Below, piece after piece: positions 33,330-42,081 of a DNA stretch of 64,000 nt. The notes below the pieces were generated by a model, which saw nothing but the letters and a program-made list of their open reading frames with translations, had not been told where the DNA came from and did not search any database. The translations under genes and the position numbers were made by a program. Source of the stretch: Litorilituus sp. (GTDB lineage: Bacteria > Pseudomonadota > Gammaproteobacteria > Enterobacterales > Alteromonadaceae); the NCBI GenBank assembly GCA_030754235.1, contig JASMAS010000060.1, positions 20,592 to 84,591 of the forward strand, given 5' to 3'. Every line of letters begins with the position of its first letter. The stretch's first letter is position 1.

Positions 33330-33953
33330 TTATTTTGTTGATGTTGAAATTGCTTCTTTTTCAACTTTAGTGGCTTTAACGGCACTTAATTTAACTTGTT
33401 GTTGGTGATCTGATAGCAAAGCTTGAAAGCGTCGTTGTTGTTTAATTCTTTGCTCCAGTACAGCTTGCTTTTGTTGTGATTGAGAGTTTTGAGAATAATT
33501 AAAACTAACAGGGTTTGCAAAACCTGCTAAAGGTTTAGTTTGAACAACTTGGCTTGGTGTAATCACTTCGCCAGTATCTGCTGTATTTTGTTGTACGCCA
33601 ATAATCATTAGGCCTGCAGCAGAGGCCGCAATAGCTAACTGACCTACAGGTTTAATTAGTTGTACTATTTTAGCCTTGATAGCATTTTGCTCTTTGAACA
33701 CTTTGCTTGAAGCGATAGGTGCCAATATACTTGGTTCATCAGCAATGGCTTCTGCAATTTGTGAAGATAAGTCTAATTGCAATGCTGATGAAACTTCATC
33801 ACGGATGACATCACCAATAAGGTGGTATTGCTGCCATGTTGTTGATAAGTGTTCATCATCGAGTATCTCATCAATCACTTGTTCTGTCTCTTGAGCAGAA
33901 TCATGATAATTATCAACTAGTGATGATATTGCCTCAAACTTAATTTCACTCAT
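33330..33953 (-). CDS. rseA: Anti-sigma-E factor RseA
   Basis: The 207-residue protein has a cytoplasmic anti-sigma domain (EAISSLVDNYHDSAQETEQVIDEILDDE... WQQYHLIGDVIRDE), one weak membrane segment (QLAIAASAAGLMIIGVQQ, about residues 104-121) and a Gln-rich periplasmic region. It holds sigma-E at the membrane until cleaved by DegS and RseP. Gene order and the first-domain sequence support the call. Confidence 0.93.
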   Translation of the reverse strand: MSEIKFEAISSLVDNYHDSAQETEQVIDEILDDEHLSTTWQQYHLIGDVIRDEVSSALQLDLSSQIAEAIADEPSILAPIASSKVFKEQNAIKAKIVQLIKPVGQLAIAASAAGLMIIGVQQNTADTGEVITPSQVVQTKPLAGFANPVSFNYSQNSQSQQKQAVLEQRIKQQRRFQALLSDHQQQVKLSAVKATKVEKEAISTSTK

Positions 33954-34041
33954 ACATTAACCTTCAAACTCACAATAAATAATTTAATAATACTAATACC
34001 CATATTGATAATAATGTCTTTTTACTCAACTTTTATCTTAC

Positions 34042-34617
34042 CTATTTGAGCAAAGGAGCTATTTTTTTATCGATAGCATCACGCGCCCTAAATATGCGAG
34101 AGCGCACAGTGCCAACAGGGCACTCCATAACAGTCGCTATTTCTTCATAACTTAAACCTTCTATTTCTCGAAAGTTTATAGCAATACGCAAATCATCCGG
34201 TAATTGCTCAATTGTTTTAAAGATAACAGCTTTAATTTCTTCCGTGAGTAAAACTTTTTCAGGTGAAGCACTTTCTCTTAACGCCTCTCCACCGTCATAA
34301 AATTCAGCATCTTCTACTTCAACATCATTGCTTGGGGGTTTTCTGCCAAGCGCTACACTGTGATTTTTTGCACAGTTAACCGCAATACGGTATAACCAAG
34401 TGTAAAATGCACTTTCGCCTCTAAAGTTAGGTAAAGCACGATAAGCTTTGATAAAAGCTTCCTGCACTATATCTGGCACATCACTGTTATTGCTCACATA
34501 TCGTGACACTAAATTAGCCACTTTATGCTGATATTTTGTTACCAACAGGTTAAAGGCGTTTTTATCGCCTTTTTGTACCCGTTCAACCAATACTTGGTCG
34601 ACGTTCTGTTCGCTCAT
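34042..34617 (-). CDS. rpoE: RNA polymerase sigma-E factor RpoE
   Basis: The start at ATG 34617 gives [23 protein letters not shown], almost identical to E. coli RpoE, and has AGGAGA ten bases upstream. The 191-residue ECF sigma has region 2 ([28 protein letters not shown]) and region 4 ([29 protein letters not shown]). It drives the envelope stress response. It heads the rpoE-rseABC operon and appears autoregulated (see the promoter at 34704-34730). Confidence 0.97.
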   Translation of the reverse strand: MSEQNVDQVLVERVQKGDKNAFNLLVTKYQHKVANLVSRYVSNNSDVPDIVQEAFIKAYRALPNFRGESAFYTWLYRIAVNCAKNHSVALGRKPPSNDVEVEDAEFYDGGEALRESASPEKVLLTEEIKAVIFKTIEQLPDDLRIAINFREIEGLSYEEIATVMECPVGTVRSRIFRARDAIDKKIAPLLK

Positions 34618-34703
34618 TTGAGCCATATCTCCTACTGCTACCACCAAGTAATATGGGGGATAAAAATCACTTTCTACATTTGGCTCATAACAAACGCATC
34701 AAT

Positions 34704-34730
34704 TAAGACTATAGCTTTTAAAAAAAGTTC
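34704..34730 (-). promoter_or_regulatory. Sigma-E-type promoter of the rpoE operon
   Basis: On the minus strand GAACTT (34730-34725) is followed after exactly 16 bases by TCTTA (34708-34704), close to the sigma-E consensus GGAACTT-N16-TCTGA. It ends about 87 bases before the rpoE ATG. Sigma-E autoregulation of rpoE is known in Enterobacteria; here it is inferred from sequence match and position. Confidence 0.7.
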
Positions 34731-34842
34731 TCTTTTATTTTACTTTTTTTCAACTTTAGACTTAATACTGCTTCCAAGCACTAGTTTAAATTATCTCAAT
34801 ACCTATATAATACCTGAAAAACAACCCAAAAAATCATTTTTT

Positions 34843-36444
34843 ATGAATCATCAAAATAACTGTGACGTGTTAATCATTGGTAGTGGCGCCGCAGGTTTAA
34901 CGCTCGCGCTGCATTTAGCTAAAAATGCCGATGTCGTCATTTTAAGTAAAGGCCCTGTTAATGAAGGCTCTACATTTTATGCTCAAGGCGGTATAGCGGC
35001 AGTATTTGATGAAAACGACAGCATTGAAGCCCATGTAAAAGACACCCTAATTGCAGGTGCCGGGTTATGTGATGAATCGGCAGTGCAATATACCGCTGAA
35101 AATGCCAAATCCTGCCTAAACTGGTTAATTGACCAAGGAGTGGCATTTGACGAAGAGGAGTCTTCTCAAGGCAAGGTGAAATATCACCTAACCCGTGAGG
35201 GCGGTCACAGTCACAGACGAATATTACATGCTGCCGACGCCACAGGTAAAGTGATTCAAACTACCTTAGCCCAACGTGTTAAAGAGCATTCTCGCATTAG
35301 AGTGTTTGAGCGCTATAACGCCATCGACCTTATTTGCCAAACAGATACAGTGTCAAGCCAAAGCAAACAATGTATTGGAGCTTATATATGGAATAGAAAC
35401 AGTGAAAAAGTTGAAAGCATCTATGCCCAAAAAACTATTTTAGCTACTGGCGGTGCGAGTAAAGTTTACCAATACACCTCAAACCCTGATGTTGCTAGCG
35501 GTGATGGCATTGCCATGGCATGGCGCGCAGGATGTCGTGTAGCAAATATGGAGTTTAATCAATTCCACCCTACTTGTTTATTTCATCCAGATGCGGGTAA
35601 TTTTCTATTAACAGAAGCACTCAGGGGCGAAGGGGCGAAGTTAAGACGCCCTGATGGTAGTCGCTTTATGCCCTCCTTCGATAAACGAGCTGAATTAGCT
35701 CCGCGTGACATTGTTGCTAGAGCAATTGATTATGAAATGAAGCGCTTAGGCGTTGACTGCATGTACCTCGATATCAGCCATAAGCCAAGCGATTTTATAA
35801 AACAACATTTTCCTACTATTTATCAACGAACAAAAGCACTGGGTATTGATATTACCAAACAACCTATACCTGTTGTACCTGCAGCCCACTATACCTGTGG
35901 TGGAGTAATGATAGATCAACATGGTCAAACAGATATTGCTCAACTTTATGCCATCGGTGAAATGTCATACACGGGTTTACATGGCGCCAACCGCTTAGCA
36001 AGCAATTCATTATTGGAGTGTTTAGTTTTCGCCCGCGCTGCGGCATTAGAAATAAGTCATTCATTAATACTAAACAACAGTTTTCCAATACTGCCTCGAT
36101 GGGATGAAAGCCGCGTAACAGATTCAGATGAAGAAGTTGTCATTCAGCATAATTGGCATGAACTGCGACTATTTATGTGGGATTATGTCGGCATTGTTAG
36201 AACAACCAAACGCCTTGAGCGCGCTTTACATCGCGTTGAACTGTTACAGCAAGAAATTCAAGATTATTATCAAAACTTTAAAGTGAGTAATAACTTACTT
36301 GAGCTGAGAAACTTAGTGCAGGTTGCAGAATTAATTATTCGCTGTGCCATGGAAAGAAAAGAAAGTAGAGGTTTACATTATACTCTAGATTTTCCTGACA
36401 CATTGGCAGAAACAAAACCAACAATACTTAAGCCTGAGCATTAA
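34843..36444 (+). CDS. nadB: L-aspartate oxidase
   Basis: The start at ATG 34843 gives [20 protein letters not shown], placing the FAD-binding GxGxxG motif near the N-terminus as in the family; the frame is open further upstream across the rpoE promoter region, but that extension has no similarity. The 533-residue protein has [34 protein letters not shown] and [15 protein letters not shown]. It oxidises aspartate to iminoaspartate for NAD synthesis. A TATAAT at 34806-34811 is a plausible -10; no clear ribosome site was seen. Confidence 0.95.
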   Translation: MNHQNNCDVLIIGSGAAGLTLALHLAKNADVVILSKGPVNEGSTFYAQGGIAAVFDENDSIEAHVKDTLIAGAGLCDESAVQYTAENAKSCLNWLIDQGVAFDEEESSQGKVKYHLTREGGHSHRRILHAADATGKVIQTTLAQRVKEHSRIRVFERYNAIDLICQTDTVSSQSKQCIGAYIWNRNSEKVESIYAQKTILATGGASKVYQYTSNPDVASGDGIAMAWRAGCRVANMEFNQFHPTCLFHPDAGNFLLTEALRGEGAKLRRPDGSRFMPSFDKRAELAPRDIVARAIDYEMKRLGVDCMYLDISHKPSDFIKQHFPTIYQRTKALGIDITKQPIPVVPAAHYTCGGVMIDQHGQTDIAQLYAIGEMSYTGLHGANRLASNSLLECLVFARAAALEISHSLILNNSFPILPRWDESRVTDSDEEVVIQHNWHELRLFMWDYVGIVRTTKRLERALHRVELLQQEIQDYYQNFKVSNNLLELRNLVQVAELIIRCAMERKESRGLHYTLDFPDTLAETKPTILKPEH

Positions 36445-36955
36445 TATACGCAAGCACCGCTGATAAACGTGAAAAATCTTGTTCAGTTAAACTATCTTTA
36501 AAAATAAACAAATGTTTATGTTGACAAACATTCAATGATTTTATCGGTGAAGATCTAAGAAAAAATAACCAACAGCCAAAAAAACTCAATCGACTACTTC
36601 CCTGTAATTGATAATGTTTGTTACCGTCAAAAGTACATACACCTTGGTTTGTTATTTCAAAATGATAAAGCAAAGATTTATCCTTAACTAACACAGGTCG
36701 GTTATGCTTTTGAGCTGAATACAAAATGCCAAGTAGCAGAGTAGTTATTACCGCATGGACTAAAGCAAGTTGATAAGCATAGCTAAAATAAAGTAGCAAT
36801 AAAGAGACTATTAGCTGCGAAATAGCAATATAAATGAGTGGCTTATAATACGACTTATAAACCTTAACATTAAACTTTGACGCGATTGAGAATAAATTGC
36901 ACCATGGCGTTAAGTTCTGTGTCTTCACAAGTTTTATGCCCCATAAACCAAGCAA
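36428..36955 (-). CDS. ygfX: YgfX-like membrane protein (CptA)
   Basis: The frame encodes two hydrophobic segments ([21 protein letters not shown] and [17 protein letters not shown]) followed by a cytoplasmic domain, as in YgfX, the inner-membrane partner of SdhE. It overlaps the 3' end of sdhE. The start is unclear: ATG 36955 overlaps sdhE by 86 bases and GTG 36928 by 59, both giving a longer N-terminus than E. coli YgfX; coupled initiation nearer the sdhE stop is possible. Its 3' end overlaps nadB on the other strand by 17 bases. Confidence 0.8.
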   Translation of the reverse strand: MLGLWGIKLVKTQNLTPWCNLFSIASKFNVKVYKSYYKPLIYIAISQLIVSLLLLYFSYAYQLALVHAVITTLLLGILYSAQKHNRPVLVKDKSLLYHFEITNQGVCTFDGNKHYQLQGSSRLSFFGCWLFFLRSSPIKSLNVCQHKHLFIFKDSLTEQDFSRLSAVLAYINAQA

Positions 36956-37172
36956 ATAAGTCAGGGTCTTGCTCTGTTAATAACCGTTCAAAAATTCGCT
37001 TATCTTTCTCTGGCAAATCATCATAAGCTTCATCGACAAAGGGAACAAAAAGTACATCGAGCTCTAACATACCACGGCGACATGCCCATTTTAGTCGAGC
37101 CTTATTTACTGGTTGAGAACTAACTGACTGAGAAGTAGCTGAATCTAATTGTGAATGCTCTGTTGACGACAT
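36870..37172 (-). CDS. sdhE: FAD assembly factor SdhE
   Basis: This small acidic protein of 100 residues has the SdhE core RLKWACRRGMLELDVLFVPFVDEAY, including the conserved RRGMLELD loop that contacts flavoprotein subunits, plus a non-conserved Ser/Gln-rich N-terminal extension of about 25 residues. It promotes covalent flavinylation of succinate dehydrogenase. Upstream of ygfX and divergent from ygfZ, as in E. coli. Confidence 0.94.
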   Translation of the reverse strand: MSSTEHSQLDSATSQSVSSQPVNKARLKWACRRGMLELDVLFVPFVDEAYDDLPEKDKRIFERLLTEQDPDLFAWFMGHKTCEDTELNAMVQFILNRVKV

Positions 37173-37318
37173 ATCAAATTACCTAATAATAAAGTTAGTG
37201 CTATTCTAACAATAACACCAGTTTACTCGCTAATTTATTTCGAGTTTTTTATGACTAAACTTGAATTTAATCACTTTGACCATATTTCAGTGTAATCATT
37301 CAACCAATCATTTTTATT

Positions 37319-38296
37319 ATGCCGTTAACTATTGCGCAGAATTTACCTGCTATTGAACAGCTAAATAACACATACCTAATTAGCATTGACAGCTATAGTG
37401 CTATTTCTTTGCACGGTGAAGAGCAAAGTAAATACTTACAAGGCCAAGTCACTTGTGACGTAAATGATGCCACACAAAACAATTTACTTGTTGGTGCACA
37501 CTGCAACGCAAAAGGTAAAGTATTTGGTGTCTTTCGCTTAATTAACCGTGATAATTCGCACTTGCTAATTCAACCTAACGCCAGTATTAAAGACTCACTT
37601 ACAGAATTAACAAAGTTTGGCATTTTTGCCAAAGTTACCATAGAACAAGCAAGTAACTTAAGTTTTTATGCCCTAGCAGGTAAACAAGCAAGTACTATTT
37701 TACAAGAAGTATTTGACCAAGTACCCGATAGTTTAACACCGGTTGTTCATGCGGGAAGTACAACCATTGCCTATATTGCAGGAAAACAAACTCGCTATAT
37801 ATTAATTGATGAAAGCAACACCTTAAATGAAAAGCTTAGTCAATTATCATTGACTTGCTATAGTGAAAAAGTATGGAATCTATTAGAAATAGTCGAAGGT
37901 TTTGTACAATTAAATCAAAATTCTAGTGGTGAATATGTGCCACAAATGCTTAACTTGCAAGCGATTAACGGCATAAGTTTTACCAAAGGCTGTTATTTAG
38001 GGCAAGAAACTGTCGCTCGCATGCAATATTTAGGGAAAAATAAACGTGCATTATTTTCATTAACAACAGACACTGAAACGCCTTTATCAGCAGATGAGAG
38101 TATTGAAATAAAGTTAGGTGACAATTGGCGCAAAGCGGGTGACTTATTAACCTCATACCAAGCAGACAACGGTCATTGTTACCTACAAGCAGTCCTTAGC
38201 AGCGAGTTAACTGAACAAACACAATTAAGATTAAAATCACAGCCTGATGCTCAGGTAGTTATTCAAGCATTACCTTATTCGTTAGACCGCGAATAA
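37319..38296 (+). CDS. ygfZ: Folate-binding tRNA-modifying protein YgfZ
   Basis: The 325-residue GcvT-like protein has the YgfZ signature KGCYLGQETVARM, with the conserved Cys, and the N-terminal LHGEEQSKYLQGQVTCDV and HCNAKGKVFGVFRL stretches. It supports assembly or repair of certain iron-sulfur proteins in a folate-dependent manner. Divergent from sdhE; no strong ribosome site before the ATG. Confidence 0.93.
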   Translation: MPLTIAQNLPAIEQLNNTYLISIDSYSAISLHGEEQSKYLQGQVTCDVNDATQNNLLVGAHCNAKGKVFGVFRLINRDNSHLLIQPNASIKDSLTELTKFGIFAKVTIEQASNLSFYALAGKQASTILQEVFDQVPDSLTPVVHAGSTTIAYIAGKQTRYILIDESNTLNEKLSQLSLTCYSEKVWNLLEIVEGFVQLNQNSSGEYVPQMLNLQAINGISFTKGCYLGQETVARMQYLGKNKRALFSLTTDTETPLSADESIEIKLGDNWRKAGDLLTSYQADNGHCYLQAVLSSELTEQTQLRLKSQPDAQVVIQALPYSLDRE

Positions 38297-38321
38297 ACTT
38301 TAGATAAATTAGGAACCCCAT

Positions 38322-38879
38322 ATGAAAATTAGTAAAAACTCTGTAGTCGTTATGCATTATGCCGTATCTGATAGTGAAGGCACGCTGATTGATAGCTCTT
38401 ATGATCACAAGCCTATGTCGATTATTCAAGGCACTGGCTATTTAATTCCAGGTTTAGAAGATGCGCTTATTAACCATAAAACAGGCGACAAATTTGAAGT
38501 TAGCGTTCCTTGTCAGCAAGCATATGGTGAACGTCATGATGATTATGTACAAACGGTGCCCAAAGAATTATTACAAGGTGTTGAAGAGTTAGCGGTAGGT
38601 ACGCAACTACGCGCCTCCACTGACGAAGGTGAGCAAACTGTGATTGTAATTGAGGTTACTGATGATGAAGTAACTGTTGACGGCAATCATCCTCTATCTG
38701 GTATTGATCTTAGTTTTGATGTCGAAATATTAGAAGTGCGCGAAGCCACTGAAGAAGAACTTGCACATGGCCATATCCATAGTGAATCAGACTCATGTTG
38801 TGGCGGTGGTGATCACAGCCATGAACAAGATAAAAAGAAAGATGGCTGCTGTGGTGGTGGAGGTTGCGGCTCTCACTAA
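38322..38879 (+). CDS. slyD: SlyD-like FKBP-type peptidyl-prolyl isomerase
   Basis: The 185-residue protein has an FKBP domain (YAVSDSEGTLIDSS, GTGYLIPGLEDALINHKTGDKFEV) with the inserted chaperone flap (residues about 75-130), then a His/Cys/Gly-rich tail (CCGGGDHSHEQ...CCGGGGCGSH) able to bind nickel and other metals. It is a folding helper and, in other bacteria, a nickel donor for hydrogenase assembly. It follows ygfZ by 25 bases. Confidence 0.94.
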   Translation: MKISKNSVVVMHYAVSDSEGTLIDSSYDHKPMSIIQGTGYLIPGLEDALINHKTGDKFEVSVPCQQAYGERHDDYVQTVPKELLQGVEELAVGTQLRASTDEGEQTVIVIEVTDDEVTVDGNHPLSGIDLSFDVEILEVREATEEELAHGHIHSESDSCCGGGDHSHEQDKKKDGCCGGGGCGSH

Positions 38880-38902
38880 TCCTGCTCAGTAAATGACATA
38901 TC

Positions 38903-38937
38903 AGTTACGAGTTTTTTCAACAAAGACACTCGTAACT
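38903..38937. repeat. Inverted repeat downstream of slyD
   Basis: Perfect 9-base arms (AGTTACGAG / CTCGTAACT) flank a 17-base loop that contains a T-run. It lies 23 bases after the slyD stop and 8 bases before the next start codon. It may act as a weak transcription or RNA-stability structure; no T-run follows the stem on the plus strand. Confidence 0.5.
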
Positions 38938-38945
38938 CATTAATA

Positions 38946-39251
38946 ATGAGTACATCTTTTACCTATCTAAAATCGATTAAAAACATGAATAACAGTGTAA
39001 TCTCAAAATTTTCCGGTGTTTTTGTCAGCTTGTTTATTATTTGGTTAATTAACGAACTCACTGTAGTAGATTATTGTTTAGAACAAGGTGGTAAGTTTGA
39101 ATACCGCACAGGAACATGTTTACTTGAAAATGGAGTAGTCTACAGTTCAGCAAATGAAGTACCTCTGATTATCTTATATGTTTTTATCGGTTTTTTTGTT
39201 ACCTTTTTTGTTTCCAAGCTTCTCAACAAATTAGTTAAATTAGATAATTAA
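38946..39251 (+). CDS. Small membrane protein of unknown function
   Basis: I do not recognise this protein of 101 residues (88 if it starts at ATG 38985). It has two hydrophobic segments (GVFVSLFIIWLINELTVV and LIILYVFIGFFVTFFVSKLL) flanking a short loop with two Cys (CLEQGGKFEYRTGTC), which could form a disulfide if periplasmic. Neither start has a clear ribosome site. It lies between slyD and yajQ. Confidence 0.6.
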   Translation: MSTSFTYLKSIKNMNNSVISKFSGVFVSLFIIWLINELTVVDYCLEQGGKFEYRTGTCLLENGVVYSSANEVPLIILYVFIGFFVTFFVSKLLNKLVKLDN

Positions 39252-39259
39252 GCTGGATT

Positions 39260-39376
39260 ATGTTGCTGTCAATAGTTACCGAAATGAATTATACACGTTT
39301 CGGTAAAAATAGAGATAAACGCTTATCCTTAAAAGTTAACCGCTTACCTCGAAGAATTAAACAAGATAATGAGTAA
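39260..39376 (+). CDS. Possible small basic peptide ORF
   Basis: An open frame of 38 codons starts at ATG 39260, with an internal ATG at 39284 giving 30 residues (MNYTRFGKNRDKRLSLKVNR...). The product is strongly basic and ends two bases before the convergent yajQ stop. No good ribosome site is seen before either ATG. It fills the gap between the small membrane protein and yajQ and could be a real small protein or chance. Confidence 0.25.
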   Translation: MLLSIVTEMNYTRFGKNRDKRLSLKVNRLPRRIKQDNE

Positions 39377-39378
39377 CA

Positions 39379-39861
39379 TTAGTCTTTAAAGTTAGTGAAC
39401 TGAAAAGTCTGCTCTAATTCCGCTTCGCGTACTGCACGCATTACTGCCTGTAATTCATCACGCTTTTTTCCAGTAACACGAACTTGCTCCCCCTGAATAG
39501 CCGCTTGCACTTTAAACTTTTCAGCTTTGATCAATTTCACCACTTTTTTGGCGACATCTTGTTCAATCCCCTCTTTAAAGGTTACTTGTTGACTCCAGCT
39601 CTTTCCACTTGCTGAAGCTGAGCCTAAAGTCATCGCTTTAGCATCAACTTGACGTTTAGTTAATTGACTGCGCAACATATCACTAAGTTGTTTTAATTGA
39701 TAATCTCCTTCCGCTTTTATAGTTACTGCTGGTTTATTCCATTCAAAACTTGCTTCAATACCACGAAAATCAAAACGATTTTTTAACTCTCGATTTGCAT
39801 TTTCAACAGCATTTCGTACTTCTTCGATATTAATTTCAGATACTATATCCATTGAGGGCAT
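39379..39861 (-). CDS. yajQ: YajQ family nucleotide-binding protein
   Basis: The 160-residue protein has the YajQ signature FDIVSEI-like start ([19 protein letters not shown]), [14 protein letters not shown] and a C-terminal [29 protein letters not shown]. The family binds nucleotides, and a Xanthomonas member binds cyclic di-GMP; the role here is unknown. Divergent from the VanZ-like gene. Confidence 0.95.
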   Translation of the reverse strand: MPSMDIVSEINIEEVRNAVENANRELKNRFDFRGIEASFEWNKPAVTIKAEGDYQLKQLSDMLRSQLTKRQVDAKAMTLGSASASGKSWSQQVTFKEGIEQDVAKKVVKLIKAEKFKVQAAIQGEQVRVTGKKRDELQAVMRAVREAELEQTFQFTNFKD

Positions 39862-39997
39862 AACTATTCTCTTTATATTTAAAATTTACTTAACTGCTAT
39901 TATACCCTTGAGATAGCCTCAAACAAGTAAGCTTTTATTTCCTAAAGAGTAATCCATGTTATCATCATCATACCTTAGCTAAATTTAAGCCTTATTT

Positions 39998-40420
39998 GTG
40001 AAAGCTCGCTACCATCTGCTATTTGTAACCTTGCTTGTTATTGCCGCCATTTTATTATTTTTCCCTAGCGCGTTTCTGTTTACCACAGAGATAAAAAAGA
40101 TTGTTTTTCGCTCACCACAAATTGATAAGATAGGCCATTTTATCAGTTTTTTTATTTTAGCGTGGGTAATGCATTCACATCTTAAAATTTCATTAATGAC
40201 CACTTTAGGTACGTTAACATTTTATGGTGCATTTACTGAGTTTGGTCAATTTTATCTTGGTTTTCGTAACGCTGAGTTTAGTGATTTTTTTGCAGATATC
40301 TTTGGCATTATATTCTTTATTTTATTAAAAAGTCTGTACTTATTTTATAACCGTATTTTGTTTACTAAATATAATCAAACTCCTCCTTTGGCTCAAACCA
40401 AAAAAAGAGAAAAGTCATGA
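39998..40420 (+). CDS. VanZ-like family membrane protein
   Basis: The 140-residue protein starts with GTG 39998 and has four hydrophobic segments with the family motifs DKIGHFISFFILAW and TEFGQFYLGFRNAEFSDFFADIFGI. VanZ-like proteins are widespread, with unclear function outside teicoplanin resistance. Its stop overlaps the start of the panE-like gene (ATGA), so the two are coupled. Confidence 0.85.
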   Translation: MKARYHLLFVTLLVIAAILLFFPSAFLFTTEIKKIVFRSPQIDKIGHFISFFILAWVMHSHLKISLMTTLGTLTFYGAFTEFGQFYLGFRNAEFSDFFADIFGIIFFILLKSLYLFYNRILFTKYNQTPPLAQTKKREKS

Positions 40421-41349
40421 ATTGGCTCATTATAGGACAAGGAGCCATTGGCTTACTTTGGTATCATCATTTACAGCAATACACACGACTAAATAATAGC
40501 AGCGAAATCACCTCACTGAGTTTGTTAGCGTCAAAAAATCATGACCATAGTCAAAAAAATTACCAGTATACAAGCCTTGAACAAGATATTTTTCAAGGTA
40601 AAATAAAGTATGCAACTCACACACAACTGCAATCAGCTGACACCATTTTTCTTTGTTTGAAATCCTATCAAATCACTTTTGCAATTCAACAAATATCAGC
40701 GCATATAAAAACTGATGCCAACATCATTTTGGCCCATAATGGCATGGGAACACTTGAGGAGCTTTCACCAAATTTCACAAAGACTCATCCAATCTATGTA
40801 CTTATAACTACTCACGGTTGTTTACGCAGCAAACCACTAACTATTACCCACACTGGCGCTGGAAAATCAGAGTTAGGTTTATTATTTGGTCACAACAACC
40901 CCCGTATAGAAAAAGTGCTTTCTTCAACCTTGCACAATGCACTATCTCCGACAATTTTTGCAGTTGACATCACTAAAAAACAATGGCTAAAACTTGCCAT
41001 CAATTGTGTTATCAACCCGATCACTGCATTACATAATATCAACAATGGTTTAGTCAATAACCACCAGTTCACCGAGCAGAGAAAACAAATTATTACTGAA
41101 TTAGTCGCTGTTGCAAAGGCAGAAGGCATTCATTTATCTATAAGCGATCTTAATGACAATGTTCAACTTGTCGCCCAAGCAACAGCTTCAAACTGTTCTT
41201 CAATGCGTTGTGATGTGTTAGCAAATAGACAAACCGAGATTGATTATATCAACGGTTATATTCACCGTTTAGGCATTAAGCATAATATCAAAACACCTGA
41301 AAACAGTAAAAATTATCATCACGTTAAGGCATTACTTACTGCTAAATGA
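40417..41349 (+). CDS. panE: 2-dehydropantoate 2-reductase (ketopantoate reductase)
   Basis: The 310-residue NADPH-dependent reductase has the nucleotide motif WLIIGQGAIGLLW, the catalytic Lys region KKQWLKLAINCVINPITALHNINNG and the conserved Glu region SMRCDVLANRQTEIDYINGY. It reduces ketopantoate to pantoate for coenzyme A synthesis. Coupled to the upstream VanZ-like gene; spacing to the next gene is 54 bases and includes a separate promoter. Confidence 0.92.
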   Translation: MNWLIIGQGAIGLLWYHHLQQYTRLNNSSEITSLSLLASKNHDHSQKNYQYTSLEQDIFQGKIKYATHTQLQSADTIFLCLKSYQITFAIQQISAHIKTDANIILAHNGMGTLEELSPNFTKTHPIYVLITTHGCLRSKPLTITHTGAGKSELGLLFGHNNPRIEKVLSSTLHNALSPTIFAVDITKKQWLKLAINCVINPITALHNINNGLVNNHQFTEQRKQIITELVAVAKAEGIHLSISDLNDNVQLVAQATASNCSSMRCDVLANRQTEIDYINGYIHRLGIKHNIKTPENSKNYHHVKALLTAK

Positions 41350-41367
41350 AGCTTACCTATATTATAC

Positions 41368-41397
41368 TTGCATTTAAATAGACGATCGGTCTATTAT
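41368..41397 (+). promoter_or_regulatory. Promoter with palindromic TetR operator upstream of the AcuR-like gene
   Basis: TTGCAT (41368-41373) and TATTAT (41392-41397), 18 bases apart, form a good promoter. Between and over them lies a perfect palindrome AATAGAC-GATCG-GTCTATT (41377-41395). The predicted transcription start is at about the A of the ATG at 41404, so the message may be leaderless. The same palindrome recurs before acuI. Confidence 0.8.
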
Positions 41398-41403
41398 ATT
41401 TAT

Positions 41404-42036
41404 ATGATCATACAAACAACCCAACCTCGCCGTGGTAGACCCCCAAAAATTGCGAGAGAGAATCAAGATACCAAAGCGGAATTAATACGCAGTGGCTTAG
41501 CACATTTAACTGAATTTGGCTTTGCTTCGTCTGGTATTGATCAAATCCTTAAAAAGGTTGGCGTACCAAAGGGCTCTTTTTATCATTATTTCGCCAGCAA
41601 AGAAGCCTTTGGACAAGTCGTTATGCAAAGTTACCATCATTACTTTCTTGCTAAGCTAGATAAATACTTACTTGATGATTCATACTCAGCATTAAGGCGT
41701 ATCAATAACTTTGTTGAAGATGCAAAAGCCGGCATGAAACGCCATCAGTATAAGCGTGGCTGCTTAGTAGGTAATCTTGGTCAAGAAGTAGATTTATTGC
41801 CTGAAAGTTTTAGGCCCTTGTTAATAGAAGTTTTTGCCACATGGCAACAACGACTTGCTAACTGCCTTAGTATCGCTAAAGAGCAAGGGGAATTAGCTGC
41901 TGATGCTGATTGTACTGTATTAGCCGAATATTTTTGGATTGGCTGGGAAGGTGCAGTAAGCAGAGCAAAGCTTGTACAGAGCAGCCAGCCACTTGATAAT
42001 TATTTTAATCATTTTATTTCAGGCTTGACTAAATAA
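41404..42036 (+). CDS. TetR-family regulator, AcuR-like, of acuI
   Basis: The 210-residue protein has an N-terminal helix-turn-helix (GFASSGIDQILKKVGVPKGSFYHYFASKEAFGQ) after a basic RRGRPPK arm, and a C-terminal domain with YKRGCLVGNLGQEVDLLPESFRP, which I associate with AcuR-like repressors that respond to acrylate. ATG 41404 is preferred; the frame is open to 41368 but that would code through the operator. Two copies of one operator, before this gene and before acuI, suggest autorepression plus acuI control. Confidence 0.87.
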   Translation: MIIQTTQPRRGRPPKIARENQDTKAELIRSGLAHLTEFGFASSGIDQILKKVGVPKGSFYHYFASKEAFGQVVMQSYHHYFLAKLDKYLLDDSYSALRRINNFVEDAKAGMKRHQYKRGCLVGNLGQEVDLLPESFRPLLIEVFATWQQRLANCLSIAKEQGELAADADCTVLAEYFWIGWEGAVSRAKLVQSSQPLDNYFNHFISGLTK

Positions 42037-42050
42037 ATTTTTTCACCATT

Positions 42051-42069
42051 AATAGACGATCGGTCTATA
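42051..42069 (+). promoter_or_regulatory. Second copy of the TetR operator, upstream of acuI
   Basis: The 18-mer AATAGACGATCGGTCTAT occurs here and at 41377-41394. It overlaps a probable -10 (TATAAA, 42066-42071) paired with TTCACC (42042-42047), 18 bases apart. An AGGAG ribosome site and the acuI ATG follow at once. Exact repetition between the two genes identifies it as the shared operator. Confidence 0.85.
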
Positions 42070-42081
42070 AAGGAGAGTTCT

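Noticed and set aside
34525..34842. Upstream extension of nadB across the rpoE start and promoter
   Set aside because: The FAD-binding N-terminus begins at 34843; the extension overlaps rpoE antisense and a sigma-E promoter and resembles nothing.
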